Assembly (NCBI GenBank): GCA_023634235.1
Contig: JAMKCF010000028.1
Coordinates: 2,722,001 to 2,786,000, forward strand
Source of the DNA: Pisaster brevispinus
Taxonomy: Eukaryota > Echinodermata > Asteroidea > Forcipulatida > Asteriidae
Length of the DNA: 64,000 nucleotides
Direction: 5' to 3'
Shown here: one piece after another, positions 1 to 11,018 of the stretch
How positions within the stretch are numbered: position 1 is the stretch's first letter
Layout: each line of letters opens with the position of its first letter
Program-made: the position numbers and the translations under genes
The notes under the pieces: generated by a model
Databases searched by the model: none
What the model was told of the DNA's origin: nothing
Seen by the model: only the letters and a program-made list of their open reading frames with translations

Positions 1-122
1 TGTAGTCTCAGTTGTAGTCTCAGTTGTAGTCTCAGTTGTAGTCTCAGTTGTAGTCTCAGTTGTAGTCTCAGTTGTAGTCTCAGTTGTAGTCTCAGTTGTA
101 GTCTCAGTTGTAGTCTCAGTTT
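1..122. repeat. 12-bp minisatellite, about 10 copies
   Basis: The window opens inside a near-perfect tandem array of the unit TGTAGTCTCAGT, which decays after about position 120. The array is cut by the window edge, so its full length is unknown. I see no coding function. Confidence 0.95.
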
Positions 123-147
123 TTAGTTTCTAGTTCAACCAAAAGCC

Positions 148-277
148 TGCCTACACTTCCTCTCCTCCAAGCAGACTGCGGCTGTCAGATCCTCTTTACT
201 CCTCCACCAGATTTTGCGCTTCTTGACATTCCTGGGCCTGTGATACCCGATGCTGACTGAGAGCGACATTATTTGAG
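148..277 (+). pseudogene. CUB-like exon, copy A, with a nonsense codon
   Basis: This is the paralogue of the exon at 61,135-61,289. It reads LPLLQADCGCQILF and later VIPDAD, where an in-frame TGA at 258-260 replaces the TGC (Cys) of the other copy. It ends at a GTACTT donor. The Cys-rich pattern before a donor, followed by a CUB half in another exon, fits a CUB domain split over two exons. The upstream exon limit is not certain. Confidence 0.5.
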
Positions 278-670
278 GTACTTTTCGTCAAGTTACTGTT
301 AATGTCATTTGTTATATATTTGAGTGTACAGCCTTTTGATTTTTTTGCATCGAGCGGAGCATTCTCTGAGGCATGGGTCAGTAGACTTACCAGGTCATTC
401 AATGTCATAAAGATGTGTGCATGCTCAGTACTGTCAACAGTAGAAGATATCACAGTATGTTTGCTGCCACCTAGAGTTCCAATGATGTAAACTGGAAATA
501 AATCTTCTCTTAGTAATTCTATTGGCTTTTGGAAGAGTACTTTCATTCCCTCTTGATGGTATCTGACATCCACAAAATGTCAACCAACATTTTCTAGAAA
601 AGTGCTAATAACAAGTTAATGTCTGCTAACCTTTCCCGCTTATGTAAATTTCAGAGTGCAGCAAGGTCCT

Positions 671-1092
671 GACCGCTGACTGAGGAGCCTTCCAGTCTGT
701 CAACTTCCATGGTGGGAAGCTTCACAACTGACTACTTCAAGGTCAGAATCTAACTCCTCAACATTTCAACAACTTTTGAAATATTTTCCAAATATTTCCC
801 ATTGAAATTTATTGGCTGAATCTTTGTTCATGCTTAGGTTCAAGAGATCAATCTTCAATAACCTGCCTACACTTTTTTTGTTCATAAAGCAATTTTCAAT
901 CAATTTGTTTTAGAGACATCACAATGCTGAAAGATCTTATATTTTTAATCATAAAAAATGCAAATATTTATTTGGCAAATCCACTAATGGTGAAACAATT
1001 TTCCTTTTTTCCCCCACTTCTAAAAAAATGTTTTTTTAAAAGACCTTCAGATGTATTTTTGACAATTCTTGATTTTATTGTCTGAATTACAG
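671..1092 (+). other. Fragment of CTR9 3' end and UTR-like sequence, copy A
   Basis: The stretch after about 671 reads GCTGACTGAGGAG and matches the sequence around the CTR9 stop codon at 59,558-59,585. The following 400 bases match the 3' flank there. Only the last codons and the UTR-like part are present, so this marks a duplicated segment whose left breakpoint lies in or next to the CTR9 terminal exon. Confidence 0.6.
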
Positions 1093-1264
1093 CCGAGTGA
1101 TTTGATGACAGGCCAGAACGTCAACCTGTGCAGCCAGCTTGGCCCTATGGACCGGTCATCCATCGGGAGTGAAGTCCTGCTGGAGTTTGTCTCTGATGAA
1201 ACAAACTTTTTCCCAGGATACTCAGCTGATCATACAGTGTTGCCATGGGTCCCTGACTCTCCAG
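1093..1264 (+). CDS. CUB-domain exon (C-terminal half), copy A
   Basis: This is a 172-nt open exon with an AG acceptor (TTACAG) and a donor GTTTGT. It encodes DLMTGQNVNLCSQLG and later EVLLEFVSDE and FFPGYSA. The pattern of a Cys, then a hydrophobic strand LLEFVSD, then GYSA matches the second half of a CUB domain. CUB domains are extracellular binding modules. Copy B at 60,056-60,227 has the same length. The parent gene is not identified and the flanking exons are damaged, so the unit may be part of a pseudogene. Confidence 0.5.
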
Positions 1265-2277
1265 GTTTGTTGAGAAATGGGTGTTAATCTGTGTATGCAG
1301 TTAACGTACATTATTTTCCTTCATGCATGACGCGGCTTATCTGACTCCAAATGTTCAACAAAAATCACTGCCTCTTAACTATTGATGGGCCTTATCTGGT
1401 ATCACTATAGATCACTGTGATGATAACTGGGGGAAAATGAAACTTATCCTGTGAAATAAGCCTTTCATTTGCTCAGGTAATGTTGTCACATTATTTAAAA
1501 TAACACAGTGTGTAGTTATGAAGTGTATTTTTTAGGGGTTTACTGTAGTTTTAAGGTAAGCAGCTGTACATGAGATTGGACCTTTATTAGCCTCTTAGCA
1601 CAAAAAAAAATGGAAAAAAAATGATATGCGCGCAGTATAAAATAACTGAGCAGAAATAGATTATCAGCCATAACGTCCTACTTAATTAGGTTGTTACGCC
1701 TGGTACCTAACTATACCTAACTGTTTATCATCCCTGTGATATTCAGGTATTTTTCGTCTATCATTAAGGTAAACATGCTACCAGTGTGTCCGACCTGGTT
1801 TCTCCTATCAGGATGTTTGAGTGTTAAACTAGGCTTTCTGCTTGTTAATCTTGCTTGGCTGAGATGTACAATAAAAACCTACTCCAACAGCTTTATTCCA
1901 TGTACATGTCTTTGTAGCTCCTTGCCTTTAACTTCAACAAATTTCTCCATCCTACAATCTAAACTGATTTCAGATGCAATTCCTACCTTTAGTTCCCTGA
2001 GTTATTCTTATCTTGTACGTAACCTGTTACCAAGAGTGGCTTTTAGCCATGTTTTAGGCAAACGTGCATTAAAGCTATACAAAAACACAGGGTCGTAACT
2101 TGATAGGTCGAAAGTTCATATCTAACACACTATAGCAAGCACACAATTTGCTGCACGCGATAAGGTCGTATTTCACTTAATTTTTGTTTGCGTTCACTTA
2201 TTGCACTACTCAAAAAATTTAATCGCAACCTGGCTCCACTGACATAGTGAAATCTTTTCTTTTTTGTGTGTGTTCAG

Positions 2278-2417
2278 AAGCGTCTGTCTTCTGTGGGGAT
2301 GCAAACACTTTCACTTGGATCTCGGAGGGGAGTGAAGTCATCGAAATTCCCAAACTGACGACGACGAGTGTTTCCAAGATTGCAGAGAGCCTGAGAGAAG
2401 GAGACATTTTCCTGTAA
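2278..2417 (+). CDS. CUB-like terminal exon, copy A
   Basis: The exon starts after GTGTTCAG and reads FCGDANTFTWISEGSEVI, then runs in one frame to TAA at 2415-2417. The Cys-Gly-(x)n-(I)SEG-(x)-VI pattern resembles the central strand of CUB domains. The second copy (63,127-63,288) has 21 extra bases at its start and the CUB frame stops early there, so at least one copy is broken. Confidence 0.4.
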
Positions 2418-3251
2418 AGTGTCGGACATCAGGGTGGTTGGACGGCAGCTTTTTTCTATGTATAAACTGAATGTATTTATTTCTGTATAATTTATTATCT
2501 GCTTGTCGTCCGTCCGACCAGGTTCATATTGTAATATTATTGTTAATAATAATAATAATAATTATGTGTAATACTTTAAATGGAATGCATGGGGGTGTTG
2601 ACTGCGGTTTGGCTGGTGGGATTCAACTTGGAGGCATAGGTTTGTGAGTTTGTTGTGTGAATGATGATGATTAGTGGGCCCTGTGTGTTAGGTAACTTAT
2701 GCCTTCTTGCCCATCCAGTGTCATGCTTTATATTCTATGTTCTACGATCACGCACTCATGCATTTGCTTTTTTTAGATGATAATTATTTGCTAGAGACAG
2801 AATATTTAGGAGTTGCCTTCATTTGTATTGACATTTTATTGACATACTTGCATTGTATAAGATAATTAATTGTACATGTATGTGTTTTATTTTCTGCCTG
2901 CACAACTCTCAACAGTTTTTTTGCAGGTGTTTACAGAGAGAATAAATCCTGGCCAGATCCAGAGTCAACATCCACTAGCTGGATACACCCGTGTGGGACG
3001 TCACTTCAATGTTCCTAATCACTCCATTTCTGTCATAATTACAGGGCTTTATGAGGCACTAGGAAACCACAGAGACTGTTCGTCTGAGTAGGGAGAAGCT
3101 ATGGATAATGCGTCTCCAGACCATTCAACCCCATGGTCTAAATCATCCAAGAAGGAAATGTCTAATAACTTTTTGTCTTTACTATCTCCTTTTTATCACA
3201 GATTCTCCTCTCCAGTCTGCCTCATTCACTAATCAATTACTTTTCTCTCCC
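2418..3251. other. Non-coding 3' flank, duplicated at 63.29-64.0 kb
   Basis: No exon is seen. An AAT-rich stretch near 2,540-2,570 and the whole of 2,430-3,110 repeat with modest divergence in 63,290-64,000. This shows that the duplicated unit includes several hundred bases beyond the last CUB exon. Confidence 0.7.
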
Positions 3252-3537
3252 TGTATATTCAGTTTGCGGTAACACCATGTGTATATCTACTATCTATGTA
3301 GATTTGTTCTTGTAGAACTAGGTCTTGCTTTTTATTCTACTGCCGCGGAGTAGATTTTGGAAATCGGGAGACTACTTCAGGAGACTACTTAGTTCTCAAA
3401 TGAACTGTCCAGCTTATTAGCTACTACCTGGGCGGAGGGTAGGAAATCGGCTGGGACTACTACTTTAGCTTAATAGTGGATCGGATCAAGGGGACTTCTT
3501 GTTATTAACTTTACTGCCGCGGAGTGAGTTCTTATTT

Positions 3538-3590
3538 GGTCTCAACGTTTCGACTAGCTATCTCTAGTCATCGTCATCGCCGTTGAGACC
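3538..3590 (-). ncRNA. Hammerhead-ribozyme-like motif (minus strand) in foldback tip
   Basis: On the minus strand the order is GGTCTCAACG, then TGACGA, a GACTAG/CTAGTC hairpin, GAAA, ACGTT and GAGACC. This resembles the minimal hammerheads of Penelope-like elements, with a palindromic ACGT as helix III. The C of the CUGANGA box is replaced in this copy, so it is probably inactive. Confidence 0.4.
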
Positions 3591-3975
3591 AAATAAGAAC
3601 TCACTCCGCGGCAGTGAAGTTAATAACGAAAAGTCCCCTTGAGCCGATCCACTATCAAGCTAAAGTAGTAGTCCCGGCCGATTTCCTACCCTCTGCCCAG
3701 GTAGTAGCTAATAAGCTGGACAGTTCTTTTGAGAACTAAGTAGTCTCCCGAAGTAGTCTCCCGATTTCTAAAATCTTCTCCGCGGCAGTAGAATAAAAAG
3801 CAAGACCTAGTTCTACAAGAGACTACTTAGCTCTCAAAAGAACTGTCCAGCTTATTAGCTACTACCCGGGCGGAGGGTAGGAAATAGGCCGGGACTACCA
3901 CTTTAGCTTGATAGTGGATCGAATCAAGGGGACTTCTCGTTATTAGCTTCACTGCCGCGAAGTGAGTTCTTATTT

Positions 3976-4028
3976 GGTCTCAACTGCGATGACGATGATT
4001 AGAGCAAGCTAGTCGAAACGTTGAGACC
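3976..4028 (+). ncRNA. Hammerhead-ribozyme-like motif (plus strand) in foldback tip
   Basis: GGTCTCAAC is followed by TGACGA, a hairpin with loop AGCAAG, then GTCGAAACGTTGAGACC. One stem base is changed (GATTAG against CTAGTC), and the CUGANGA box lacks its first C. It is a degenerate copy of the motif at 13,593. Confidence 0.4.
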
Positions 4029-4314
4029 AAATAAGAACTCACTCCGCGGCAGTAAAATTAATAACGAGAAGTCCCCTTGATCCGATCCACTATCAAGCTA
4101 AAGTAGTAGTCCCGGCCGATTTCCTACCCTCCGCCTGGGTAGTAGCTAATAAGCTGGACAGTTCTTTTGAGAACTAAGTAGTCTCCTGAAGTAGTCTCCC
4201 GATTTCCAAAATCTTCTCCACGGCAGTAGAATAAAAAGCAAGACCTAGTTCTTTAAGAACAAATCTAGATAGCTAGTACATATACACATGGTGTTACCGC
4301 AAACCGAACATACA

Positions 4315-5010
4315 TGTATATTTATACTTCACACATGCAAAGCCTTAAAAAGTTTTCTCTCCCTCTTCAAATCATTTATTTTGTCCTTTGTTTTCCTTAC
4401 CTTTTGTGGTCAAACCAGCCCCTCCCCCAACCCCCTTTTGTTTTCCTCCTCTCTGTTCATCCTGCCTCCCTCTCTGTTTGCTTTCATTTCTAACATCTAT
4501 GTCCACTCGACTGCTTTTTTTACACCTGTATTGTTATGTTGTTACCTGTTTATGTTTGTAGTCTTGTCATTTAGCCTTTGAGAAAGACTCTGCTGAGGTC
4601 AAAACGTCAGGCCACTAACTATTTTTTTAATGTAGTAGTTCATCCATGATTTTTAGAGCCAACTTGTAATAGGTTTTTGCTGAGGATATTTTATCCATGC
4701 ATAATTATTTGTTTTTAGATATTGTTGTATTGCCATTAATAATAAGTCATTGCTGTGTATTGTGTATTGTGTGCTGGAGGATTAAAAATAGTACAGGAGA
4801 TTGTTTTATAATTTGTGACGTCATCGTGGTGTTTTTTGTTGTTGGTGTGTTCTGGTGGTGCTCGTCCTTTTTAAATAGAGGTCCAGCCTCCTTCCCGTGT
4901 CTCTAGTTGCAACAATAAAGTCCTGAGCCGTTTTAGTATGATGTTTTTGCAGTAAGCACGATAGAGTTGCAATGATCGTTTGTGGTTTGCAAGCGTGTAA
5001 GTACTCGACA
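4315..5010. other. T-rich non-coding tail, possible Penelope-like end
   Basis: No convincing exon is seen. The short motif GACTCTGCTGAGGTCAAAAC followed by GTCAG at about 4,588-4,612 is a type often found at the ends of retroelements. A related sequence lies on the minus strand near 48,598-48,640. The rest is pyrimidine-rich intergenic sequence. Confidence 0.35.
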
Positions 5011-5014
5011 TCTA

Positions 5015-5440
5015 ATAATAATGGCTTATATAGCGCTCATATCCGTCACTCAGTGACGCTCAAGGCGCTTCAACATTAATTTCCTGCAAGGTATGTGGGG
5101 CTTCATTTGAAGTATGATACCTACTCTTTTACATAGCACCATGTAATGGTTTACAAGGTGCTGTGGTGCAATATGCAGCCAATCAAACCAGGAATACCGG
5201 GGCGAACCCCTTCTCTTTTCGATAAGTGTACTGGGTTCTTTTACGTGCATTACACAACACACGGGCCAACGGCTTTACGTCCCATCCGAAGGACGAAGCA
5301 ATAATGGTTAAGTGTCTTGCTTAAGGACACAAGTGTCGTGACCGGGACTCGAACCCACACCCTGCTGAGTCGGAAACACCAGAGCTTGAGTCCGGTGCTC
5401 TTATCCGCTCGGACACGCCACGTCTAACGGACCATCGACC
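5015..5440 (-). mobile_element. tRNA-derived SINE (minus strand)
   Basis: The segment TGGTTTACAAGGTGCTGTGG, then AATCAAACCAGGAAT, then GTGACCGGGACTCGAACCCA and TTATCCGCTCGGACACGCCA looks like a SINE in reverse. On the minus strand it begins with a tRNA-like head (GGTTCGAGTCCCGGT box B). Other copies lie at 12,672-13,110, 17,310-17,750, 52,850-53,470 and 54,130-54,300. The array of minus-strand ORFs over it is spurious. Confidence 0.65.
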
Positions 5441-5831
5441 AACATGATGCCATGCGCCTGCGCATGTGTTGTGACACTGCCACGGGTTGAAGTCTGCTGA
5501 TTGTGTAGAATAGTAGGCAAGGTCAGGTCGTGTTTTTGACAAACTTGGAGCCGATGGTCAGGTTAAACAGTGGTTACGAAGCAGAGAATGGGGGTGGGAG
5601 GTTGGTATAGGGACAGAGAAACGGAAGCCCGGTTTGGGTGACCTAGATCAAGGTCAGAATGACGTCAAAGTTCATGTGGTATTATAATACTGCCTGTCAA
5701 TTTTTCACCAATAGAGGGCTGCTTCCGCAAATCATTAAAACTGATAACAAATGACCATATAGCTTCTATTTCAGACACTCACTGGCAAAGCTATATGTGG
5801 AAAAAGTTGATCCCTTTAGTTTACTGACCTG

Positions 5832-6077
5832 GCCCAATTTCATGGCTCTGCTTACCGTAAGCAAAGAATCGGCGCTTATGGAAGCAGGGAGTTCTTTGCT
5901 TACGTCAAGCATATTTCACGGGTTAGCAGAGAATTTTGCTTGTGCGCGTGCGTACTCCACATTTCAAGACATTCTTGGCTTACACAGCTAGCGGAGAAAT
6001 TCGGTGCCTGCAGAGTAAGCGGAGAATGGTGATTGTAAGCGCAGAGTTCGGCGGTAAGCAGAGCCATGAATTTGGGC
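5832..6077. mobile_element. MITE with about 26-bp TIRs
   Basis: The left end CCCAATTTCATGGCTCTGCT is the inverted match of the right end AGCAGAGCCATGAATTTGGG. The 246-bp element contains several GTAAGC/GCTTAC steps and no ORF. It is related to the CCCAATTTCATAGAGCTGC family elsewhere in the window. No clear target duplication was found. Confidence 0.65.
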
Positions 6078-6981
6078 TCGGAGATGACAGACCAGGAACC
6101 CCCCTATCTAATAATTATGCTTCTATGGGACCCCTAAAACAAGTGTGCAAAGTTTGGTGCTTTAATCCGGCGTGTCACGATTTTTTCATTAAGCCCCTGG
6201 ACTAATAGGTAAGAAGAGGTGTAGGTCCTATGAAGATAAAAGAGTGAACGGGTTGGCTGGAGGGTTGTTAATAGAAAAAATGGGAAAACCAACACTTGAA
6301 AGTAAAAATGTTTTATAGAGGGATATAAAATCCAGGTGTTTTACGAACAGATTTACCATGTGGTGATCGTCAACGTTCGAGTTTTCATGGGATACCGTAT
6401 AGATGGAAAATGGGGTTGTTATAACTGTGCGTAATTAACCACTGATTAGAGGACCAAATTAGACAGCTCAAAAGTTTGGTGTGCCCAGTGTAACAGTCTT
6501 CAAGACTCTGGGCTTTAACTTACACTTTAACTCAAAACGAAGAGTAGGCTACAAATTCTTTTCAAAATATGTTTTAGTATTATTTAAAGCCTATCAATCA
6601 AGTAGGCCCTACATAACAAGAAGACATCCGCATACGCATATTGTCTCTGGCTCATTTTCTAGCATTCACCAATGTTGTTTTCTTTGTTTAAAGTTTTGGA
6701 ATGATTTTATAGCTATAGAATGTCAATATTCTTAAATAAAAATTGTTAATTTATAACCAGTTTTTCAGTTTTCGTTCGGATAAAATAAGGGATTCACCGA
6801 CAGAAAGTAGCCAAATGAGAGTTTTTTCACCTCCCTGTACTGCATGTGTTTTAATTTTCTTATTGAAGTCACCGCAGCTCAGTAGACGCCATTTTTAAAC
6901 ACCCGTAACAACCACACAAACAGCGTGGGGCATGCACATCTGTGCAGATAATCCTGTTTTTAGCCGAAATTATTTAGCAAA
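6078..6981. other. Non-coding sequence upstream of the THAP exon
   Basis: I see no exon or recognisable repeat. It is AT-rich and may contain the promoter and 5' UTR of the exon that starts at 6,982. Confidence 0.4.
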
Positions 6982-7049
6982 ATGCCTACTTGTGCGGCAT
7001 TAAACTGCACTAACAGATACTCCCGTGGATGTGGAAAGACATACCATCT
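6982..7049 (+). CDS. First coding exon of a THAP-type zinc-finger protein
   Basis: The ATG follows AGCAAA, and 22 codons plus 2 nt are followed by a strong GTAAGT donor. The peptide starts MPTCAALNCTNRY and continues to GKTYH. THAP domains start M-P-x-x-C with a second Cys five residues on (C2CH zinc finger), and the first exon of THAP genes often stops at this point. The rest of the THAP domain is not found downstream on the plus strand, so this may be an orphan exon or a gene with a long first intron. Confidence 0.55.
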
Positions 7050-8459
7050 GTAAGTATCTATCTATTTTTCGTGAATGTTTATTTTAGGGGAATTTCAGGC
7101 TGACATATGAATTTGTCATGTAAACTTTCTGTTGAATACATTCGCCGGTTCGCGCGCGCATTTGTTACGGGTACAAATTTACTGGAAAACACAAGTTTGG
7201 TGGATAAATGCAATCATATCTCTGGAACCCTTTATCGTACAAACTAGTTCAAAACGGTAAAATAGTCTTGAATATCTACTCCTTCGTCATGTCATATTTA
7301 TTTTACATTCAAAAAACATTTTGCCACGTCATTTTGAGGGTTTTACGTCCAGTCTTGGTCAATTTTGTATGGAGAAATTCCTAAAGTCTACCTAATCTAG
7401 CCACATGAGGGCTCTTATGTTAACTTATTTCAGCAACCCGACGGCTAATTGCTTAGTTCAAAATGGATTTGGGAAGTGTACATCCTGACCAAAACACTGC
7501 TCTAACAATTTTTCTGATTAGACAAGTTTTTCCAACGTCATTTTTTAGTTGAAATTCAGACCAATGAAAAGTTATTTCACAGCTTCAAAACAGCCGTTGC
7601 TATTAAACATCTGTGTCCAAACTTCCGCAGTGTCAACTCTAAAACTCCAACGCATGTTTCTAAAATGGTAAATTCATGCACTTTTTTTTATCGGAAGGTT
7701 TAACTGGAAAAACTTATATGAACAGAATCATTAATGTAAACATTTTGTTCTACATATGGAAAAGTTTCATTGCAGTCAGTCTCAAATAATCAGTTGTGTG
7801 TGTGCGTGACCTTCTGACTACACCACGCATCCACTGAACGATGTCAACACACATTCATGTGTTATGCATATAGCCCATGTGTGTAGACCATGCCCTTGTG
7901 GTCAAAACCGACGAGTCCATTTTGGCAGACGGGTAAATTGCAAGGTCTAACTCCAATAAACAAAACTACACACAATGTAAGTTGCTTGTGTTTCAAGGCT
8001 GGCAAAGTACATTTTATTAAATACACAACAATGAAAATATATAACAGCTACAAAACATAATATCAATTTACTAAAGTATAGAACATACTGAGGCTTTGGC
8101 ATGTTAGCTGAGTGAAACATTTCTGACAATTTTAAAAACCATAATAGCAACTTGTTTGGTAGATACAGAAATACATGTAACTTCATTACAACTTTACAAG
8201 AGTTCCACAATGGCAAGTGTATGCATAAGTAAACCTTTGAATCATATTAAACTGTGACCCTTGATGGCAATATTATATAGTAATAAGTTGTTTACCTCAA
8301 GATTTACAACATGTGTATATTCTGAACTAGCCTGTGGTAGCCCTTGCACAAGCAAAACAACACAGGCAAGAGCAGTTACTGTCTCAATCCATACAGTGCT
8401 CAACTTGACCATGGTGAAAGTTACACTTACACATCAATAGGAGTTAAGCTTTATAGGAG
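7050..8459. other. Non-coding sequence between the THAP exon and the minus-strand gene
   Basis: No supported exon is seen. The part near 7,950-8,450 may be the 3' UTR of the minus-strand coding exon, but I see no clear polyadenylation signal placement. Position 7,800-7,930 is a GT/CA-rich stretch. Confidence 0.35.
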
Positions 8460-9405
8460 TCACTCATTTTGAACATTGATGTTTGAAACAAAGTTTTGGA
8501 AGTCCTTCTTGTTGCCAAGCTGGCGTTGAAATTTCAGGAGAAGTGAAAATCCTTGGTGCTTGAAGTGTGGAGTTTCTTCAACAGAATACTCTTCAAGGGG
8601 TTTCCGTTCAACAAGATGGAATGACGATGTCCCTTCCCTGATGTAGGAAAAGTCCCCGGCCTTATTAAACATACGGTAGTACCACTGGTCAGGGCTCGAA
8701 TTTGGGGAAAAAATCCACAAGACCCCTGGGCTTGTAGCTCAAAACTTTTACTGGACCAGAACATTTGTTACAAGACCGGACTCAAAATGAAAAGAACACT
8801 CTACACAGTTTCACATTTGAGTTGTTTTTTGTACCAAGCACTAAGAGAAGAATTATCAAGTTTTTCTTGTGGGTAATACTTCAATACTCAATTGATCAGT
8901 TTAATTTAAAAATACAGTGACGTGTTATTATTAAAAAACACAAGACCTCCGGACTTGTACAGTCATAAGTTTACTGGCCCGACACTAAAATCACTGGCCT
9001 CGGGCCTGCGGTCCAGTGTCAAATTCGAGCCCTGCTGGTACCCTAGAACTTGACTAAAGTCCTGAAAGTTGTTCACAATAACAGTTTCTTTTTTCGATGG
9101 ATGGGGTTGCACGAACCGACTTAAGTCCTCGTAGATGTCTTTTACGACAGCAAACGAAGTTCAACGAAACTGTTTACCTTTCGTTGACCATGTGGCAGCT
9201 CCTTAATAACAAATTGGAGATTTTTGTAGAACAGTTTTTTTGCTGCCTCATCAGAAGAAAGGAACTCTGCAGGAATGTCTATAACATCAGCAGCATCCCT
9301 CCATTCTTCGTACTTCTTTTGCCAACCAGTGTAGTGAACGTATACTTTTAAGATGCGGTCTTCTAATTTTGAGTCAATAAGAGGGTACAAATCGAAGATG
9401 ACCAC
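8460..9405 (-). pseudogene. Chromo-barrel-like coding exon split by a TIR element
   Basis: On the minus strand, 9,405-9,145 reads YPLIDSKLEDRILKVYVHYT, then GWQKKYEEWRDAADVIDIP. VHYTGWxxKYEEW is the pattern of chromo-barrel domains (MSL3/MRG15 type), which bind methylated histone tails. After a frameshift near 9,145 the reading continues IYEDLSRFV to VLGYQ at about 9,036. It is then cut by a 345-bp element (8,690-9,034) and resumes WYYRMFNKAGDFSYI to LLLKFQRQLGNKKDF, ending at 8,460. Removing the element and one 5-bp target copy joins GYQ to WYY in frame. The frameshift near 9,145 would remain, so the exon looks dead. The protein family is not recognised by name. Confidence 0.55.
8690..9034. 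mobile_element. 345-bp MITE with 15-bp TIRs and 5-bp target duplication
   Basis: The left end is CAGGGCTCGAATTTG and the right end is its exact inverse. CTGGT occurs immediately on both sides (8,685-8,689 and 9,035-9,039). There is no ORF. Related, more decayed sequences lie at 15,778-16,215, 20,422-20,870, 29,585-29,700 and 45,250-45,320 (GGGCTCGAATTTTACACTGG, GGGCCAGTAAACTTTTGG). Confidence 0.85.
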
Positions 9406-11018
9406 GACTCAGGTTTTACACTGTTGTATCGAAGTGATGGCCACTTGCAAGTTCACGATAGTTGATTCGAGGTCTTTTCCTTAAGTTTGCCATTCAGTAT
9501 ACATGTCGCAAAGTAGCTGTCATGCCTCAGTCATGCCTCATGGGATGACACGTGCCTGTAAAATTAGAAAACAAATTACATATTTTTGAGAATGACAGAA
9601 AAGATGTTGTAACTGACTGCCACGTTTTCACTCGTAATACCTTATATGTAATCTTACCTGTGCAAAAAAAGATTACGTTTGGAAAAAGGGTGAAAAAGTG
9701 GAGGTCGGATACATCTTATCATGATCTTATTCGTACCCCGTACGTTAGCACATGGAGGAAGGAAATCCATGGTTAGCATCAGACATGTCAGATCATTCAT
9801 CAGCTGATTCATCATGATCATTCATGGCCTCACTTAAGTTAAAATCATGACATGAAAACTAAGTACTACTAGCCTAACGTAATATACTTTACAGTGGGGC
9901 ATTAATTTATTTTATTATTATTAATATTGATCTATTTATTTATCTTAGGAATTAAACATATTACTTTTTGTAATTAAAGTGAACGCGTACACAATCAGTG
10001 AGTCTCCAGCATTGACCGTCGTGTATGCGTGTGAACCACGCTGTGTGTGGCAGGAGATTTTGTAGTTATTCAAAATGCCTAACTTCATCGTTCAAATGTA
10101 GGCCCTAAGTCCTGATCTTCTGGGGCCCCTCACGGCCTGCGTATTATTTTATTTCTTGCCCCGGGTATCCTTTTGCCAGATTCACACGTAACGACTGCCC
10201 TGTATCGGTGTGTTGTGTGATATTAGTGTCCCTTTAGTGTAATGGTATGGTCCAGGTATGTTTTTTACTTTTACTTGGCTTTAAGCATTTCAATCATAAT
10301 CAACATGTACATCAAGCCAAGGTTTTTTAATCAAGAATATTTATTTTCTAAAGGCAACTTAGATCCTATGTTTACAGAAAAATGATGAAAAAAGTTGTAT
10401 TTGTCCCCAATTTTTCATGAGCAAGATGGTCACTATTCATTTCTCATTTCCCACAATTGTTGCTTATTAAGCTGTTAACATATGAACATCTGAAATTATG
10501 TGGATAGGTTTTTCATGAATTGATTCATTGATTGATTATAGTTACATATGTTGTGGCATATCATTTCCTGATGTCACATCTTTGTTCTACGAAAGTTCAT
10601 ACAATTGAGGTTTTTCACTTTGTTAATAATACTTATTTAGTTTGGGTAGCACTTTGCATCTGTGTTTCAAGGGAAATGGGTGTAAACAAATTGATTCATC
10701 ACTGTTTGCATCGCCATGACAATCGAGCAAACTGCTAGCACAAAATTGGAAAATAAAGAGAGAGTGTAGAGCACTAGCGCAAAAGGTCACAAAAGCAATG
10801 ATATGGACATTTGGTTGAGATGATCTAAAAAATTTCAAACAAAATAATTTTCCCTTTTAATCAAAGGTGCATGTTATAATTTCAGTTCTACAGAATCAAG
10901 ACAATTGCAAAACTTGTTCTTTGTTTCCCCTTTTTAATCCAAACTGCATGTTAAAACTTCAGTTATACAGCATCAAGAAATTTAAGTTTCCTGGTCTGCA
11001 ATTTTCCACTTCCTTTAG
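9406..11018. other. Non-coding sequence upstream of the first CTR9 exon seen
   Basis: No exon is recognised. The first roughly 145 residues expected for CTR9, upstream of the exon at 11,019, are not found here or elsewhere in the window. Confidence 0.45.

Larger units (their letters stand above)
3252..4314. mobile_element. Foldback element with long inverted arms and hammerhead-like cores
   Basis: The ends are inverted repeats: GTTTGCGGTAACACCATGTG at the left and its complement at 4,285-4,304. Inside, arms containing AGAACTCACTCCGCGGCAGT and AAAAAGCAAGACCTAG occur in both orientations, forming two nested hairpins. Each hairpin tip is bounded by GGTCTCAAC / GTTGAGACC and holds a motif with CTAGTCGAAACGTT (see the ncRNA entries). 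No ORF of a mobility protein is present, so it is non-autonomous. Parts of the same family occur at 13,593-13,900, 18,231-18,535 and near 15,225 and 19,865. Confidence 0.75.

Noticed and set aside
196..573. 125-residue minus-strand ORF
   Set aside because: It overlaps a plus-strand CUB-like exon and its intron, has no recognisable domain, and the second copy of the region (61.2-61.6 kb) does not keep it open.
4580..4612. Second hammerhead-like motif (GACTCTGCTGAGGTCAAAAC followed by GTCAG)
   Set aside because: The box reads CTGCTGA instead of CTGANGA and GAAA is replaced by AAAA. It is kept only as a retroelement-end motif.
4288..4906. Hydrophobic ORFs of 97 and 69 residues
   Set aside because: T-rich sequence gives Phe/Leu-rich readings. 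No splice sites or conserved motifs support them.
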